Assembly: GCF_002797395.1 (NCBI RefSeq)
Contig: NZ_KZ454943.1
Coordinates: 4,011,722 to 4,070,827, forward strand
Direction of reading: 5' to 3'
Origin: Bacillus solitudinis
GTDB lineage: Bacteria > Bacillota > Bacilli > Bacillales > Bacillaceae_D
DNA: 59,106 nucleotides
Part shown: in pieces, positions 50,731 through 57,935 of the stretch
How positions within the stretch are numbered: the first letter of the stretch is position 1
Layout: every line of letters begins with the position of its first letter
Translations under genes and position numbers: made by a program
The notes under the pieces: generated by a model
The model's input: only the letters and a program-made list of their open reading frames with translations
The model's database searches: none
Told to the model about the DNA's origin: nothing

Positions 50731-50955
50731 ATGATGGAAGAGATTTTACAAAAACTCACAAACAAACGATATAGTGTTCCCCAAAAATTGAAATTGAAAT
50801 GCTTGGATGGCGTTAGACCAGATTTATTAAAGAAATTAAGCAAGAAGGTCGGTCATAGAACTAGAGTTTATTTAACTTATGGTTCTGAATGGTATTTATA
50901 TGTATGTCATCGATTAGCTAAAATGATTATTGTGCTAACCAAGCAGAATAATTGA
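50731..50955 (+). CDS. Small basic hypothetical protein
   Basis: Up to 74 residues, strongly basic and soluble (KLKLKCLDGVRPDLLKKLSK, then VGHRTRVYLTYGSEWYLYVC). The start is weakly supported: tandem ATGATG with no clear ribosome site. I do not recognise the family; it could be a fragment. Confidence 0.35.
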   Translation: MMEEILQKLTNKRYSVPQKLKLKCLDGVRPDLLKKLSKKVGHRTRVYLTYGSEWYLYVCHRLAKMIIVLTKQNN

Positions 50956-51027
50956 ATAAGACTTATTTAGTTTCGAAAACTAAACAGAGGCGGGAATAAT
51001 ACTTGGTATATCGTTAGGAGGGGAAAT

Positions 51028-51339
51028 ATGACTAAAATAAGATATTTTGATAATGAAAATTATAGTGGTAATCACCTACATATAGACAATTATAAAGACC
51101 AATTTACCCCGTTTATTGAGGCGATTGCTTGGGAAAGACAAGATAAAACATTGGATGTATTTTTTGATGATTTTGAAGATGATAACGAATTTAAAGCATT
51201 ATATGGTGATAAGGAACATTATCATGATGACTTCATGGGGTTATTCTTAGGTAATGAAAAAACGGATAAAGAAGCCTATAAATTGTTTCGTAATTGGGTT
51301 GATACGGTGTTATATCCATATCGAAAAAGAACCAAATAA
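51028..51339 (+). CDS. Acidic hypothetical protein
   Basis: 103 residues, rich in Asp, Glu, Tyr and His (FDDFEDDNEFKALYGDKEHY, then HDDFMGLFLGN), soluble, with no signal. AGGAGGGGAAAT precedes the ATG at perfect spacing, so it is translated. No domain is recognised. It is followed directly by a full repeat copy, the arrangement of gene plus downstream repeat seen elsewhere in this region. Confidence 0.65.
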   Translation: MTKIRYFDNENYSGNHLHIDNYKDQFTPFIEAIAWERQDKTLDVFFDDFEDDNEFKALYGDKEHYHDDFMGLFLGNEKTDKEAYKLFRNWVDTVLYPYRKRTK

Positions 51340-51350
51340 AATCAAAAGTT

Positions 51351-51450
51351 CTTCAACTAACGGGGGCATTCCTTCAACAAGGGATGCTTTTTTATGTCAA
51401 CCGTATGGAAATTAATGTTAAACTAATGTGGCAGGTTAGTTGAGAAGAAG
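51351..51450 (+). repeat. Dispersed repeat, hairpin and second box
   Basis: CTTCAACTAACGGGGGCATT leads into the stem GCATTCCTT / AAGGGATGC and a T run, then GGAAATTAATGTTAAACTAA and TGTGGCAGGTTAGTTGA. One of the best preserved copies; the hairpin also looks like a terminator for the gene just upstream. Confidence 0.88.
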
Positions 51451-51516
51451 TAAGTATCATTTCTTAATACATAGTAGACTACATACTGTGCAACAATTGT
51501 CTTCAATTTTGGGTGA

Positions 51517-51592
51517 CTTTGTGAAAGAATGTACTTAAACGAGTAGTTGAGTTTAATAAGAGGCGAATATTATTCTCCTCTTATTTTTTATG
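51517..51592 (+). repeat. Dispersed repeat copy with alternative hairpin
   Basis: ACTTTGTGAAAGAATGTACT then TAAACGAGTAGTTGAGTTTAA. The hairpin here is AATAAGAGG / CCTCTTATT (51554-51586). The first box is well conserved. Confidence 0.75.
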
Positions 51593-51720
51593 CATATTTT
51601 TTCTTAAGAGTAAAATAATATTACTTGTATTTACAATTGTACTTACAGTGAGGATGATGGATAGTGAATATATTGCTTAAACAAAAAACTGTTTTAATTG
51701 TTTGAGCATTGTATTTTTGC

Positions 51721-52182
51721 ATGGAAAAGAAGTGGGCCGAATTAGAAAGAAAATTTAATATATCATCTGCTCAACAGCATATATTATTTTTACTCGCTAC
51801 TAATAAGAATGTACTTACCCCTTCAAAAATAAGTGAATTAGGTTGCTGGCATACTTCTACTGTTACAAGATTACTACAACCACTACAAAAAAGAGGCTTT
51901 ATAAATGTAACAACAAATAAAGAACAATCTAGATATAAAATAGTAACAATTACAGTTGAAGGAAAAGAAATACTTGATAAGTTAATGGATGCAGTTAGAG
52001 ATATGGAACAATTTCCTTTAGATACGAGGCATCTATCAAAGGAAGAGGTAACAAAATTTTTAGATTATGGTCAAAGCATTTTAGATGTTCATAAAGGAAA
52101 TGACTTTATGGAATTTTTGATAAATGCAAGAGTGAAGGACTACGATTATGATAGTAGTTTTAATATAGGGAGGGCAAGATAG
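51721..52182 (+). CDS. MarR-family regulator (Hpr/ScoC-like), N-terminally short
   Basis: About 153 residues with a MarR winged helix (SSAQQHILFLLATNKNVLTP, then SKISELGCWHTSTVTRLLQP and LQKRGFINVT). It most resembles the Hpr/ScoC group, which represses protease and sporulation genes in B. subtilis. Relative to Hpr it lacks roughly the first 25 residues, including the helix that precedes the core, and no ribosome site precedes ATG 51721 or TTG 51709. The 5' end may have been lost at the adjacent repeat. It lies 60 bases upstream of a DUF3231 gene, probably its target or operon partner. Confidence 0.72.
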   Translation: MEKKWAELERKFNISSAQQHILFLLATNKNVLTPSKISELGCWHTSTVTRLLQPLQKRGFINVTTNKEQSRYKIVTITVEGKEILDKLMDAVRDMEQFPLDTRHLSKEEVTKFLDYGQSILDVHKGNDFMEFLINARVKDYDYDSSFNIGRAR

Positions 52183-52242
52183 AACCGACCACTTTCTTAT
52201 TCTTAATAGCTATATAAAAATGAAACAAGGGAGAATAATTTA

Positions 52243-53256
52243 ATGACTAATTCAAACAATGTACCAATAACATCATCGGAATTAGGAAACTTATGGATGA
52301 CTCATCAGGATAAAACGATGTTAATGAGGTTTTTAGAGCATTTTCTTGAACATACTGATGATAAAGAAATACAACAAATAATAATGTTAAGTTACGATGC
52401 TTCAGCACAAACAGTAGAAAAAATAAAAAATATTTTTGAACAAGAAGGAGCAGCTATTCCTATTGGTTTTACCGAAAGCGACGTAATTAAAGGAGCTCCG
52501 AAGTTATTCAATTTTCTGTATGAAATAATGTTTTTACATATGATGAGTAAAATAGAGACTAGTCTTTTTGCTCTCTACTCAACTATGGCCTATCGTAAAG
52601 ACATACGGAATTTTTTTAAGCAATTAACAACAAATTCACAAGATGTGTATGATCAATGTGTCCAACTTCTTTTAGAAAAAGGGGTTCTTGCACGTCCGGC
52701 ATATGTTTCTATGCCAAAGGAAGTTTCCTTTGTTCAGAATATTAATTATTTATCAGGATTTAATTTATTAAAGGAAACACGTTCGTTAAATACAATTGAA
52801 CTATCTCTGATCCATCATGCTATTGAGACAAACTTATCAGGAATGCAATTAATGATGGGGTTTGCCCAAGTAGCGCAAGATAATCAAGTAAAAGAGTATT
52901 TTGTTAAAGGGATGAAATTATCAAAAGATATAGAAACCACATTAGGTGAATATTTACGTGAGGATTATATAGAACCACCAGCTACTCATGCTGGGAAAGC
53001 TACCAATTCTACTGTTGCTCCATTTTCTGATAAGATCATGATGTATATTACCAATTTGTTAACCACTTTCGGACTTGGTAGCAATGCACTTGGAGGAGCT
53101 TTTAGTTTGCGAAGTGATCTACCGAGAACCATGGCAGTTCTTACACCAAAAATTTACACTTTTGCAAAAAGAGGTGGAGAAATAATGATTAAAAAAGGAT
53201 GGATGGAGGAACCTCCACAAGTAGAAGACAGACAGCAACTAACTAAATCAAGATGA
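52243..53256 (+). CDS. DUF3231 tandem-domain protein
   Basis: 337 residues with two similar helical halves (about 10-160 and 180-330), each a DUF3231 unit. Each opens with a segment of the type SSELGNLWMTHQDKTMLMRF / LSLIHHAIETNLSGMQLMMG. Conserved acidic and histidine residues (E33, H34, H37 in FLEHFLEHTDD) suggest a ferritin-like bundle. DUF3231 proteins are abundant in Bacillus, and one relative is annotated as spore-coat-associated; activity is unknown. CAAGGGAGAATAATTTA precedes the ATG. Downstream of the Hpr-like regulator. Confidence 0.83.
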   Translation: MTNSNNVPITSSELGNLWMTHQDKTMLMRFLEHFLEHTDDKEIQQIIMLSYDASAQTVEKIKNIFEQEGAAIPIGFTESDVIKGAPKLFNFLYEIMFLHMMSKIETSLFALYSTMAYRKDIRNFFKQLTTNSQDVYDQCVQLLLEKGVLARPAYVSMPKEVSFVQNINYLSGFNLLKETRSLNTIELSLIHHAIETNLSGMQLMMGFAQVAQDNQVKEYFVKGMKLSKDIETTLGEYLREDYIEPPATHAGKATNSTVAPFSDKIMMYITNLLTTFGLGSNALGGAFSLRSDLPRTMAVLTPKIYTFAKRGGEIMIKKGWMEEPPQVEDRQQLTKSR

Positions 53257-53374
53257 AATCAACTATGAATATTATGAATGAATTTTTTAAAGTAACTGAA
53301 GCGAATTGCTCATGGTAATCGCTTCTTTCTAATTCAAGTATAGTAAAAGAATATTAATGGGGAATGTTTATTTC

Positions 53375-53490
53375 TACACATTTTGGTGATCAATAAGAGG
53401 TTTCACTACTTGCTGATTAAATTTATCTACAGCTTCTTGAATTTTTCTTCCGTCTTTATACATTGCTACACTGTAAAAATCGCCGTCGGT
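53375..53490 (-). pseudogene. Short C-terminal protein fragment
   Basis: The minus strand reads KLTDGDFYSVAMYKDGRKIQ, then EAVDKFNQQVVKPLIDHQNV and a stop. In-frame stops and no start precede it. A remnant of unknown family. The remaining 53257-53663 has no gene. Confidence 0.4.
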
Positions 53491-53663
53491 TAATTTTTAG
53501 CGGTCGCACTGGTGAATAAATTTCAGTTGACAAAATAACTGATGGGAAAAGAATTACTATTGAAATAACTGGCTGTATCAATTGTTTTGGAAGAAATGTA
53601 ATTAAACAAACCGGGGTGCTTATGTCGAAGAATAACAAATAATAAAACAAAATCATTTGCTGC

Positions 53664-53822
53664 ACAATACAAATATAATGCGCAGCAAACCTTATCTAAC
53701 TGAGCTAACTTTGTGAAATAATGCACTTAAACTATCGGGAGCATTCCTTCAACAAGGGATGCTTTTTCTATTTTAATAAAAAGGAAATTAATGTTAAACT
53801 AAATGGCAATAGAGTTGAAAAG
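53664..53822 (+). repeat. Dispersed repeat, most complete copy
   Basis: It opens with a segment identical to 61-100 (ACAAATATAATGCGCAGCAA), then the first box TTGTGAAATAATGCACTTAA, CTATCGGGAGCATTCC, the stem GCATTCCTT / AAGGGATGC with a T run, and GGAAATTAATGTTAAACTAA then ATGGCAATAGAGTTGAA. It shows all modules in order and serves as reference for the family. Confidence 0.9.
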
Positions 53823-53987
53823 AAAAAGGTTATTTTTAAACAATTTAATGTTATACGAGGGGGAAAAAGCACGACGACTATTAGTTTAATATTATTTGTT
53901 GGTCGTAGTTAGCAACCTGATATATGAGTAAAGCATAAGTTTACAATTATAGTGGCAATGAATGAATCTTTGGTGGTGAAAAATTCT

Positions 53988-54496
53988 ATGAATTTCAATG
54001 CAGAGACAACTCATATTGGAGCAAGTTCTATAACAACTTTAATTAATTGGAATGAAATTAAATATAATCCTATCCAAATAAAGCCGTATAAAATCAAAAA
54101 AAGTTAAATGGTCTGTATTACACTTGTTCTCTCAAGGTAAGCGAAGATATAAAAGAAAAAATACATTACGAAAATGATTTATTAATAATCAATTCAGAAA
54201 TTGAGGTTTCATTTAATAAAAAGGGTTATTTAAATATTGTATTTAAAAGTGAAACGCTAAAAAGAACAAGAAAACTCGGAAGCTTGGTTTCAAATTTTCA
54301 TAAAAGTAAGGAATTGGATGGCCTAATTTTTACCTTACAGATTAGGGAGATATCTCAAGAGGCTGAAACCTATACAAAACAGGAATTAAATAGTTTAAGG
54401 AAAAAAAGAAATAAATTGAAAAATGATTACAAATACATCAAAGACAACCCTTATCCAATAAAAGTGTATAGAGGTGGTGGGTGTTCACCTAAATAA
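53988..54496 (+). pseudogene. Unknown gene with a one-base frameshift in an A run
   Basis: Starting at ATG 53988 the frame reads MNFNAETTHIGASSITTLIN and stops just after a run of seven A (about 54097-54103). From there the next frame continues smoothly, KLNGLYYTCSLKVSEDIKEK to RGGGCSPK at 54496. One extra A would give an intact protein of about 170 residues, charged and soluble, ending in a Gly-Gly-Gly-Cys tail. The cause could be mutation, sequencing error or slippage-based switching. Family not recognised. Confidence 0.6.
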
Positions 54497-54626
54497 GTCG
54501 TAATAGGTACATAATCCGATTATAAAAAAACGTTTGCATTTCTGAATGGAACAAGTTTGGCTGAAAGTTAAAACAGATAAAGAACTGATAATATTATTAA
54601 AAGAGATTTTGTTTATGTAAATAGAT

Positions 54627-54660
54627 AATCTTTAACTAACGAGGGCTTTTCTTGAATAAT
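54627..54660 (+). repeat. Degenerate repeat copy
   Basis: TCTTTAACTAACGAGGGCTT then TTCTTGAATAA, similar to the CTAACGGGGGCATTCCTTCAACAA part of the family. It directly precedes a start-less gene fragment. Confidence 0.55.
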
Positions 54661-54851
54661 CCCCTAATAGTCAATACGATGGTGAAATTATAAAATCAAC
54701 AACGGACACACGAAGAGATAAATTTGGTGAAGGAAGCATAAAAACTACGAATTGTACCTCAATTGAAGTGGTCGAAACAACAGAGAGAACTGATTACATT
54801 CTTGATGGTTGCGAAAATATAGATAATAACATTTTGGTCATTGTGAAATAG
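54660..54851 (+). pseudogene. Start-less protein fragment beside a repeat
   Basis: The frame SPNSQYDGEIIKSTTDTRRD, then KFGEGSIKTTNCTSIEVVET to a stop, is about 63 residues with no start codon. Its open part begins exactly after the degenerate repeat. Probably the 3' end of a gene whose 5' part was lost. Family not recognised. Confidence 0.45.
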
Positions 54852-54875
54852 TGGTAATTTTTTCTCTGCAAAAAG

Positions 54876-54943
54876 TTTGTGAAGGAATGTACTTAAAGTA
54901 ACGGGTGCGATTGTTCAATAAGAGCAGTCGCTTTTGTGTTAAA
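54876..54943 (+). repeat. Dispersed repeat copy with covarying hairpin
   Basis: GTTTGTGAAGGAATGTACTT then AAAGTAACGGGTGCGATTG. The stem is GCGATTG / CAGTCGC, different in sequence from the common GCATTCC / GGGATGC stem but fully paired, followed by TTTTGTG. Confidence 0.85.
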
Positions 54944-55014
54944 GAGGGAGTTTAATATTGAAGTTATAGTATTCTTTTTAAGATTACATTATTGTTGGCG
55001 CTACTTCAGTTTAA

Positions 55015-55036
55015 AAGGCAGCATTTATGCTGCCTT
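55015..55036 (-). terminator. Terminator of the Arg/Tyr-rich protein gene
   Basis: GGCAGCAT and ATGCTGCC (55017-55034) form the stem; on the minus strand it is followed by TTTTAAAC. Confidence 0.75.
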
Positions 55037-55061
55037 AAATCACTATTTAAAGGGGCTATAA

Positions 55062-55469
55062 CTAGTATCCACCACCGTATCCATACCAGGGATAATAAGG
55101 ATAAGGAGGGTAGTAATATGGGTAACGGAATATTCTTCTAAAAAAACGAAATGGGAAACGACGTCGGCGGAATCGACGAAATCTTCTCCTGCGAGGTCGT
55201 CCGTAATCATCGTAATCATAATCATTATCGTAGTAATCATCATCTCCATAGCCAAATTGCCTATTCATTTGTCCTGCATCAACATCTTCGGGAACTAACA
55301 TAGTAACACCTTCTTCATCCATGCTATCGATAATACCATCAAACTGTGATCCATCACTCAGTTGTCCTATAACATGGTAGTTCATATACTTTTTACATAG
55401 ACCTTTAATTTGGTCAGGATGGTAATCACCCTGAAATTGATGAGGATTCATTTGGATGTTGTTGTTCAC
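55062..55469 (-). CDS. Arg/Tyr/Pro-rich spore-coat-like protein
   Basis: 135 residues in three blocks. A globular N-terminal part has a small beta motif (YHVIGQLSDGSQFDGIIDSM, then DEEGVTMLVPED) resembling an Sm-like strand pair. A D/Y-rich acidic stretch (GDDDYYDNDYDYDDYG, about 76-91) follows. The third block is a strongly basic Arg/Phe run and then a Tyr/Pro/Gly tail (YPYYYPPYPYYPWYGYGGGY). Such composition is typical of Bacillus spore coat or other Tyr-cross-linked surface proteins, and I infer a spore-surface role. AGGAGAGC precedes the start. Not assigned to a named family. Confidence 0.7.
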   Translation of the reverse strand: MNNNIQMNPHQFQGDYHPDQIKGLCKKYMNYHVIGQLSDGSQFDGIIDSMDEEGVTMLVPEDVDAGQMNRQFGYGDDDYYDNDYDYDDYGRPRRRRFRRFRRRRFPFRFFRRIFRYPYYYPPYPYYPWYGYGGGY

Positions 55470-55683
55470 TTAACAGCTCTCCTTTCTTTACACCAGTATG
55501 ATATTCTCCCAGCTTGGGTTATGTTACCGTATATGTAAGGCAAATTTAGATTTCTCCTGTCGGCTTCATAACATTCCCACGCTTTTGACAGAATCAAAAT
55601 CAATCCCTCCAATAGGAAAATTTAATTTATTTCTGTTAGTAAAAGAGCGATTGTATGTGTGTATAGGACGGTCATGATTAAAG

Positions 55684-55914
55684 GTGTGGCATTGTTTCGG
55701 TCCTATATTTTTTGTACTCTTTGGCTTATTTCTATTTTTTGAAGCAAAAGTATTTACAAAAGAATATCATCAAGAACAGGATTGGAAAAATATAGTTTGG
55801 AAAGGAATATTCACCCGTAATATATACTGTAAAGAAGAGTATATAAATCATAGGTTTCCGTTAGAAATGGAGAAATTGCAATTTTGGGCATTTTTAAGAT
55901 GGGAAGAAAGCTAG
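55684..55914 (+). CDS. Small membrane-anchored hypothetical protein
   Basis: 76 residues starting at GTG 55684 with a single N-terminal hydrophobic helix (FGPIFFVLFGLFLFFEAKVF) and a polar tail. The ribosome site is weak; a competing ATG at 55675 in another frame gives only a short peptide. Not recognised, and possibly a fragment. It is followed by the long repeat copy. Confidence 0.4.
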   Translation: MWHCFGPIFFVLFGLFLFFEAKVFTKEYHQEQDWKNIVWKGIFTRNIYCKEEYINHRFPLEMEKLQFWAFLRWEES

Positions 55915-55916
55915 TC

Positions 55917-56043
55917 TTTATTAAGCTAAAGGGTGCGTTAGTTGAACAAAAAAACAGTTAATAAAAATAAAAAAATGGCTCGGTTCGTATGAATTGAGCC
56001 ATTTAAATTTGTTACAAAATTGGGTGCAAATAAAGGTGCATAT
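55917..56043 (+). repeat. Long dispersed repeat, right half
   Basis: From about 55931 it is almost identical to 131-241: GTGCGTTAGTTGAACAAAAA, the hairpin AAATGGCTC / GAGCCATTT, and GGTGCAAATAAAGGTGCATA at the end. The left part found at 61-130 is absent, replaced by TATTAAGCTAAAGG. The two long copies therefore diverge sharply at both ends. Confidence 0.88.
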
Positions 56044-56179
56044 TTGTTTGTAATTTCTGTTTTTGCGATAGGAAACGGAACCCGGTATAAAAACAATTGG
56101 TTTTTATACACTCTAAATCCTTTTTCAGCAAGGAGGTTTTTTATCGAGGTTAGTATCTTCAGAAACTACCTATATATAT

Positions 56180-56941
56180 TTAATGCGCCATCATCTCATG
56201 AGCGATTTCATGACCATCCATTTCTGATGGATAGTAGGTAGGCCAGTTTGTGACTTCATCTAATAATGCTTCACGGTCGTCACCCCAATACAAGTGGTAG
56301 TGATCAGCTTTAGTCGGATAGATACCATGATCACTAAATTGAATATATGAAGGAGCTTCTTCAGATTCCTCCGCTAATTTAAATATGTATCTCACTCCTC
56401 TGTTTCCCGCATCATATGTTAAAATCTCGTACCCATCATAGATATATTCACTAGAAATCTCTTCTCCGTTTTTTAAGAACGTTACTGTATCCTCTTGAAT
56501 TACGATACGGTTAACATCTGTTTGATACCCTACATCATAATACTCCTTATATTCTTCAGCTGTCATATCACCTTTATTTTCCTCTTTATAAGCAAATACT
56601 TCGTCAAGCGAACCATCTTGCAGGAATGGATAGACAGATTGCCAGTCTCCTTCCCAATCGGAGAGTGGACGATCCTCTACCTGACTGTCTTCAAAATACC
56701 CGTTATAAATTTGTTCTGCTTCTTCATCATGGCCATGACTATGATCGTGTTCACTTTCATGTTCATGATTTTCTGATTGTTGCTCTTTGACTTCAGAAGA
56801 GCTTTCGGCATCTGCTTCAGCTGCACTATTTTCGGACGATTCATTAGCACTAGAAGCTTCTTCCGATGAATTTGAAGTCTGACACGCCACTAGCAAGAAA
56901 CTGATACTAAGTACGCTTAATAATTTTGTAAATGAACTCAT
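56180..56941 (-). CDS. zinT: ZinT-domain zinc-binding lipoprotein
   Basis: 253 residues. The signal ends in lipobox LLVACQ (Cys 20). A Ser/Glu-rich linker and a His cluster (HEHESEHDHSHGHDEE, about 60-75) follow, then a ZinT domain of about 180 residues starting QIYNGYFEDSQVEDRPLSDW and ending DHYHLYWGDDRE ... HEIAHEMMAH. ZinT-type proteins scavenge zinc outside the cell for ZnuABC/AdcABC uptake; in Firmicutes the domain is often fused to AdcA, whereas here it is separate. A Zur box overlaps its promoter, which supports the zinc role. The start follows GAGGGAG. Confidence 0.9.
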   Translation of the reverse strand: MSSFTKLLSVLSISFLLVACQTSNSSEEASSANESSENSAAEADAESSSEVKEQQSENHEHESEHDHSHGHDEEAEQIYNGYFEDSQVEDRPLSDWEGDWQSVYPFLQDGSLDEVFAYKEENKGDMTAEEYKEYYDVGYQTDVNRIVIQEDTVTFLKNGEEISSEYIYDGYEILTYDAGNRGVRYIFKLAEESEEAPSYIQFSDHGIYPTKADHYHLYWGDDREALLDEVTNWPTYYPSEMDGHEIAHEMMAH

Positions 56942-56964
56942 TTTTTCAAAACACTCCCTCTAAA

Positions 56965-57014
56965 TCGAAATTATTACGAATTGAATCATAGCATTTACTT
57001 TATTAGACTGTCAA
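56965..57014 (-). promoter_or_regulatory. zinT promoter with Zur box
   Basis: On the minus strand TTGACA (57014-57009), 18 bases, TATGAT (56990-56985). TCGTAATAATTTCGA (56979-56965) matches 14 of 15 bases of the Bacillus Zur palindrome TCGTAATnATTACGA and lies just downstream of the -10. Expect derepression under zinc starvation. Confidence 0.85.
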
Positions 57015-57182
57015 TGAAAATTACACCAATTTTATAAAGTTTTATAAGATGAAAAATAGACTCTCATGTAAATTCAAGGTGTATTTTAAATTTTATAGAA
57101 AAAGAATTATTTTTATATAGTCCAAAAAACTATGTAATTGGCTGACTAACTGACAGAACAAGAGTTAAACAAGAAGGTAGAC

Positions 57183-57240
57183 ATGAATATAAAGGAGGAT
57201 ATGTTTTGATCTCAGATTGTGAAGATATGTACTTAAACAA
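57183..57240 (+). other. Orphan ribosome site and start codon running into a repeat
   Basis: AAAGGAGGATATGTTTTG offers an ideal ribosome site before TTG 57207, but the frame enters the repeat box at about 57215 and stops after 16 codons. It looks like the surviving 5' end of a gene replaced by the repeat. Confidence 0.4.
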
Positions 57241-57330
57241 ACGGTGCATTCCTTAAACAAGGGATGCTTTTTCCATGTCAATGAAAAGGAAATTAATGTT
57301 AAACTAAAGAGGCAGGATAGTTGAAGAATT
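57216..57330 (+). repeat. Dispersed repeat, complete copy
   Basis: ATTGTGAAGATATGTACTTA, ACGGTGCATTCC, the stem GCATTCCTT / AAGGGATGC with a T run, then GGAAATTAATGTTAAACTAA and AGAGGCAGGATAGTTGAA. All modules are present; it immediately precedes the nucleotidyltransferase gene. Confidence 0.9.
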
Positions 57331-57368
57331 GTAAAAATTTCTAAAACGATTTCAAGGAGCGATAACTT

Positions 57369-57788
57369 TTGGAAATTAAAAAGAAGGCAGATTTACTTCT
57401 GGAAAATTTTAAGGAATGGTCCGAGCAACAAACACATATAAAAGGTGTGGCAGTTGTGGGTTCATTTGCAAGAGGTGACTTTCACTCAAATTCAGATGTT
57501 GATTTAACTATTATTTCTTCAAATAAAGACCTTACTTTAGATATTATTAAAAACGAATTTAATTTCGATAATATTGAGAGTAGTACACTTGAAGAATGGG
57601 GGATTTTGACCTCTCTAAGAATCTTCTATGGTAATGGCTTAGAGGTAGAATACGGGGTTGTAACAGACCAGTGGGTTAAAGAGCCACTTGATGAAGGAAC
57701 GAAGAATGTGGTTAAAAATGGCTTTAAGGTCGTAACTGAAAAAGAAGATATATTCTACAGTGTAAGAATGTTTCTAAATAAATTGTAG
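57369..57788 (+). CDS. Minimal nucleotidyltransferase-domain protein
   Basis: 139 residues of the polymerase-beta nucleotidyltransferase fold. The motif VVGSFARGDFHSNSDVDLTI (about 29-48) contains G-S and D-x-D, which bind metal and nucleotide. A later Glu-containing strand (LEVEYGVV) may supply the third carboxylate. Relatives include aminoglycoside adenylyltransferases and MNT antitoxins. No HEPN-type partner gene is adjacent, so a toxin-antitoxin role is unsupported. TTG 57369 follows AAGGAG. It lies between two repeat copies as a one-gene unit. Confidence 0.8.
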   Translation: MEIKKKADLLLENFKEWSEQQTHIKGVAVVGSFARGDFHSNSDVDLTIISSNKDLTLDIIKNEFNFDNIESSTLEEWGILTSLRIFYGNGLEVEYGVVTDQWVKEPLDEGTKNVVKNGFKVVTEKEDIFYSVRMFLNKL

Positions 57789-57858
57789 CCCAATTTTTCA
57801 ACTATAGAGTGCTATGCTTCAAAATGAAGTTCACCTTTTTTCTTTTTCTACAAGAAAG

Positions 57859-57935
57859 ATTGTGAAATATTGTACTTAAACTATCGGGAGCATTACTTGA
57901 ACAACAGGAGCAGCCATATGTGATTGCTCCTGTTT
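57859..57935 (+). repeat. Dispersed repeat copy with long hairpin
   Basis: ATTGTGAAATATTGTACTTA, ACTATCGGGAGCATTACTTG, then the stem CAGGAGCA / TGCTCCTG (57905-57932) and a T-rich end. It lies downstream of the nucleotidyltransferase gene and probably also terminates it. The remainder of 57789-58147 holds no gene. Confidence 0.85.

Noticed and set aside
53721-53912. Frame starting inside the repeat (MHLNYREHSFNKGCFFYF)
   Set aside because: It is the translation of the repeat itself (first box, hairpin, second box); similar pseudo-frames appear at other copies.
56020-56241. Plus-strand frame after the long repeat
   Set aside because: It starts in the repeat and overlaps the zinT gene antisense; no ribosome site.
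57369-57788. MNT-HEPN toxin-antitoxin pair
   Set aside because: The nucleotidyltransferase has no HEPN-like gene next to it; only a repeat copy and non-coding DNA lie on either side.
53664-57935. CRISPR array
   Set aside because: Repeat units are long, variable, hundreds of bases apart and separated by genes; there is no regular spacing and no cas gene.
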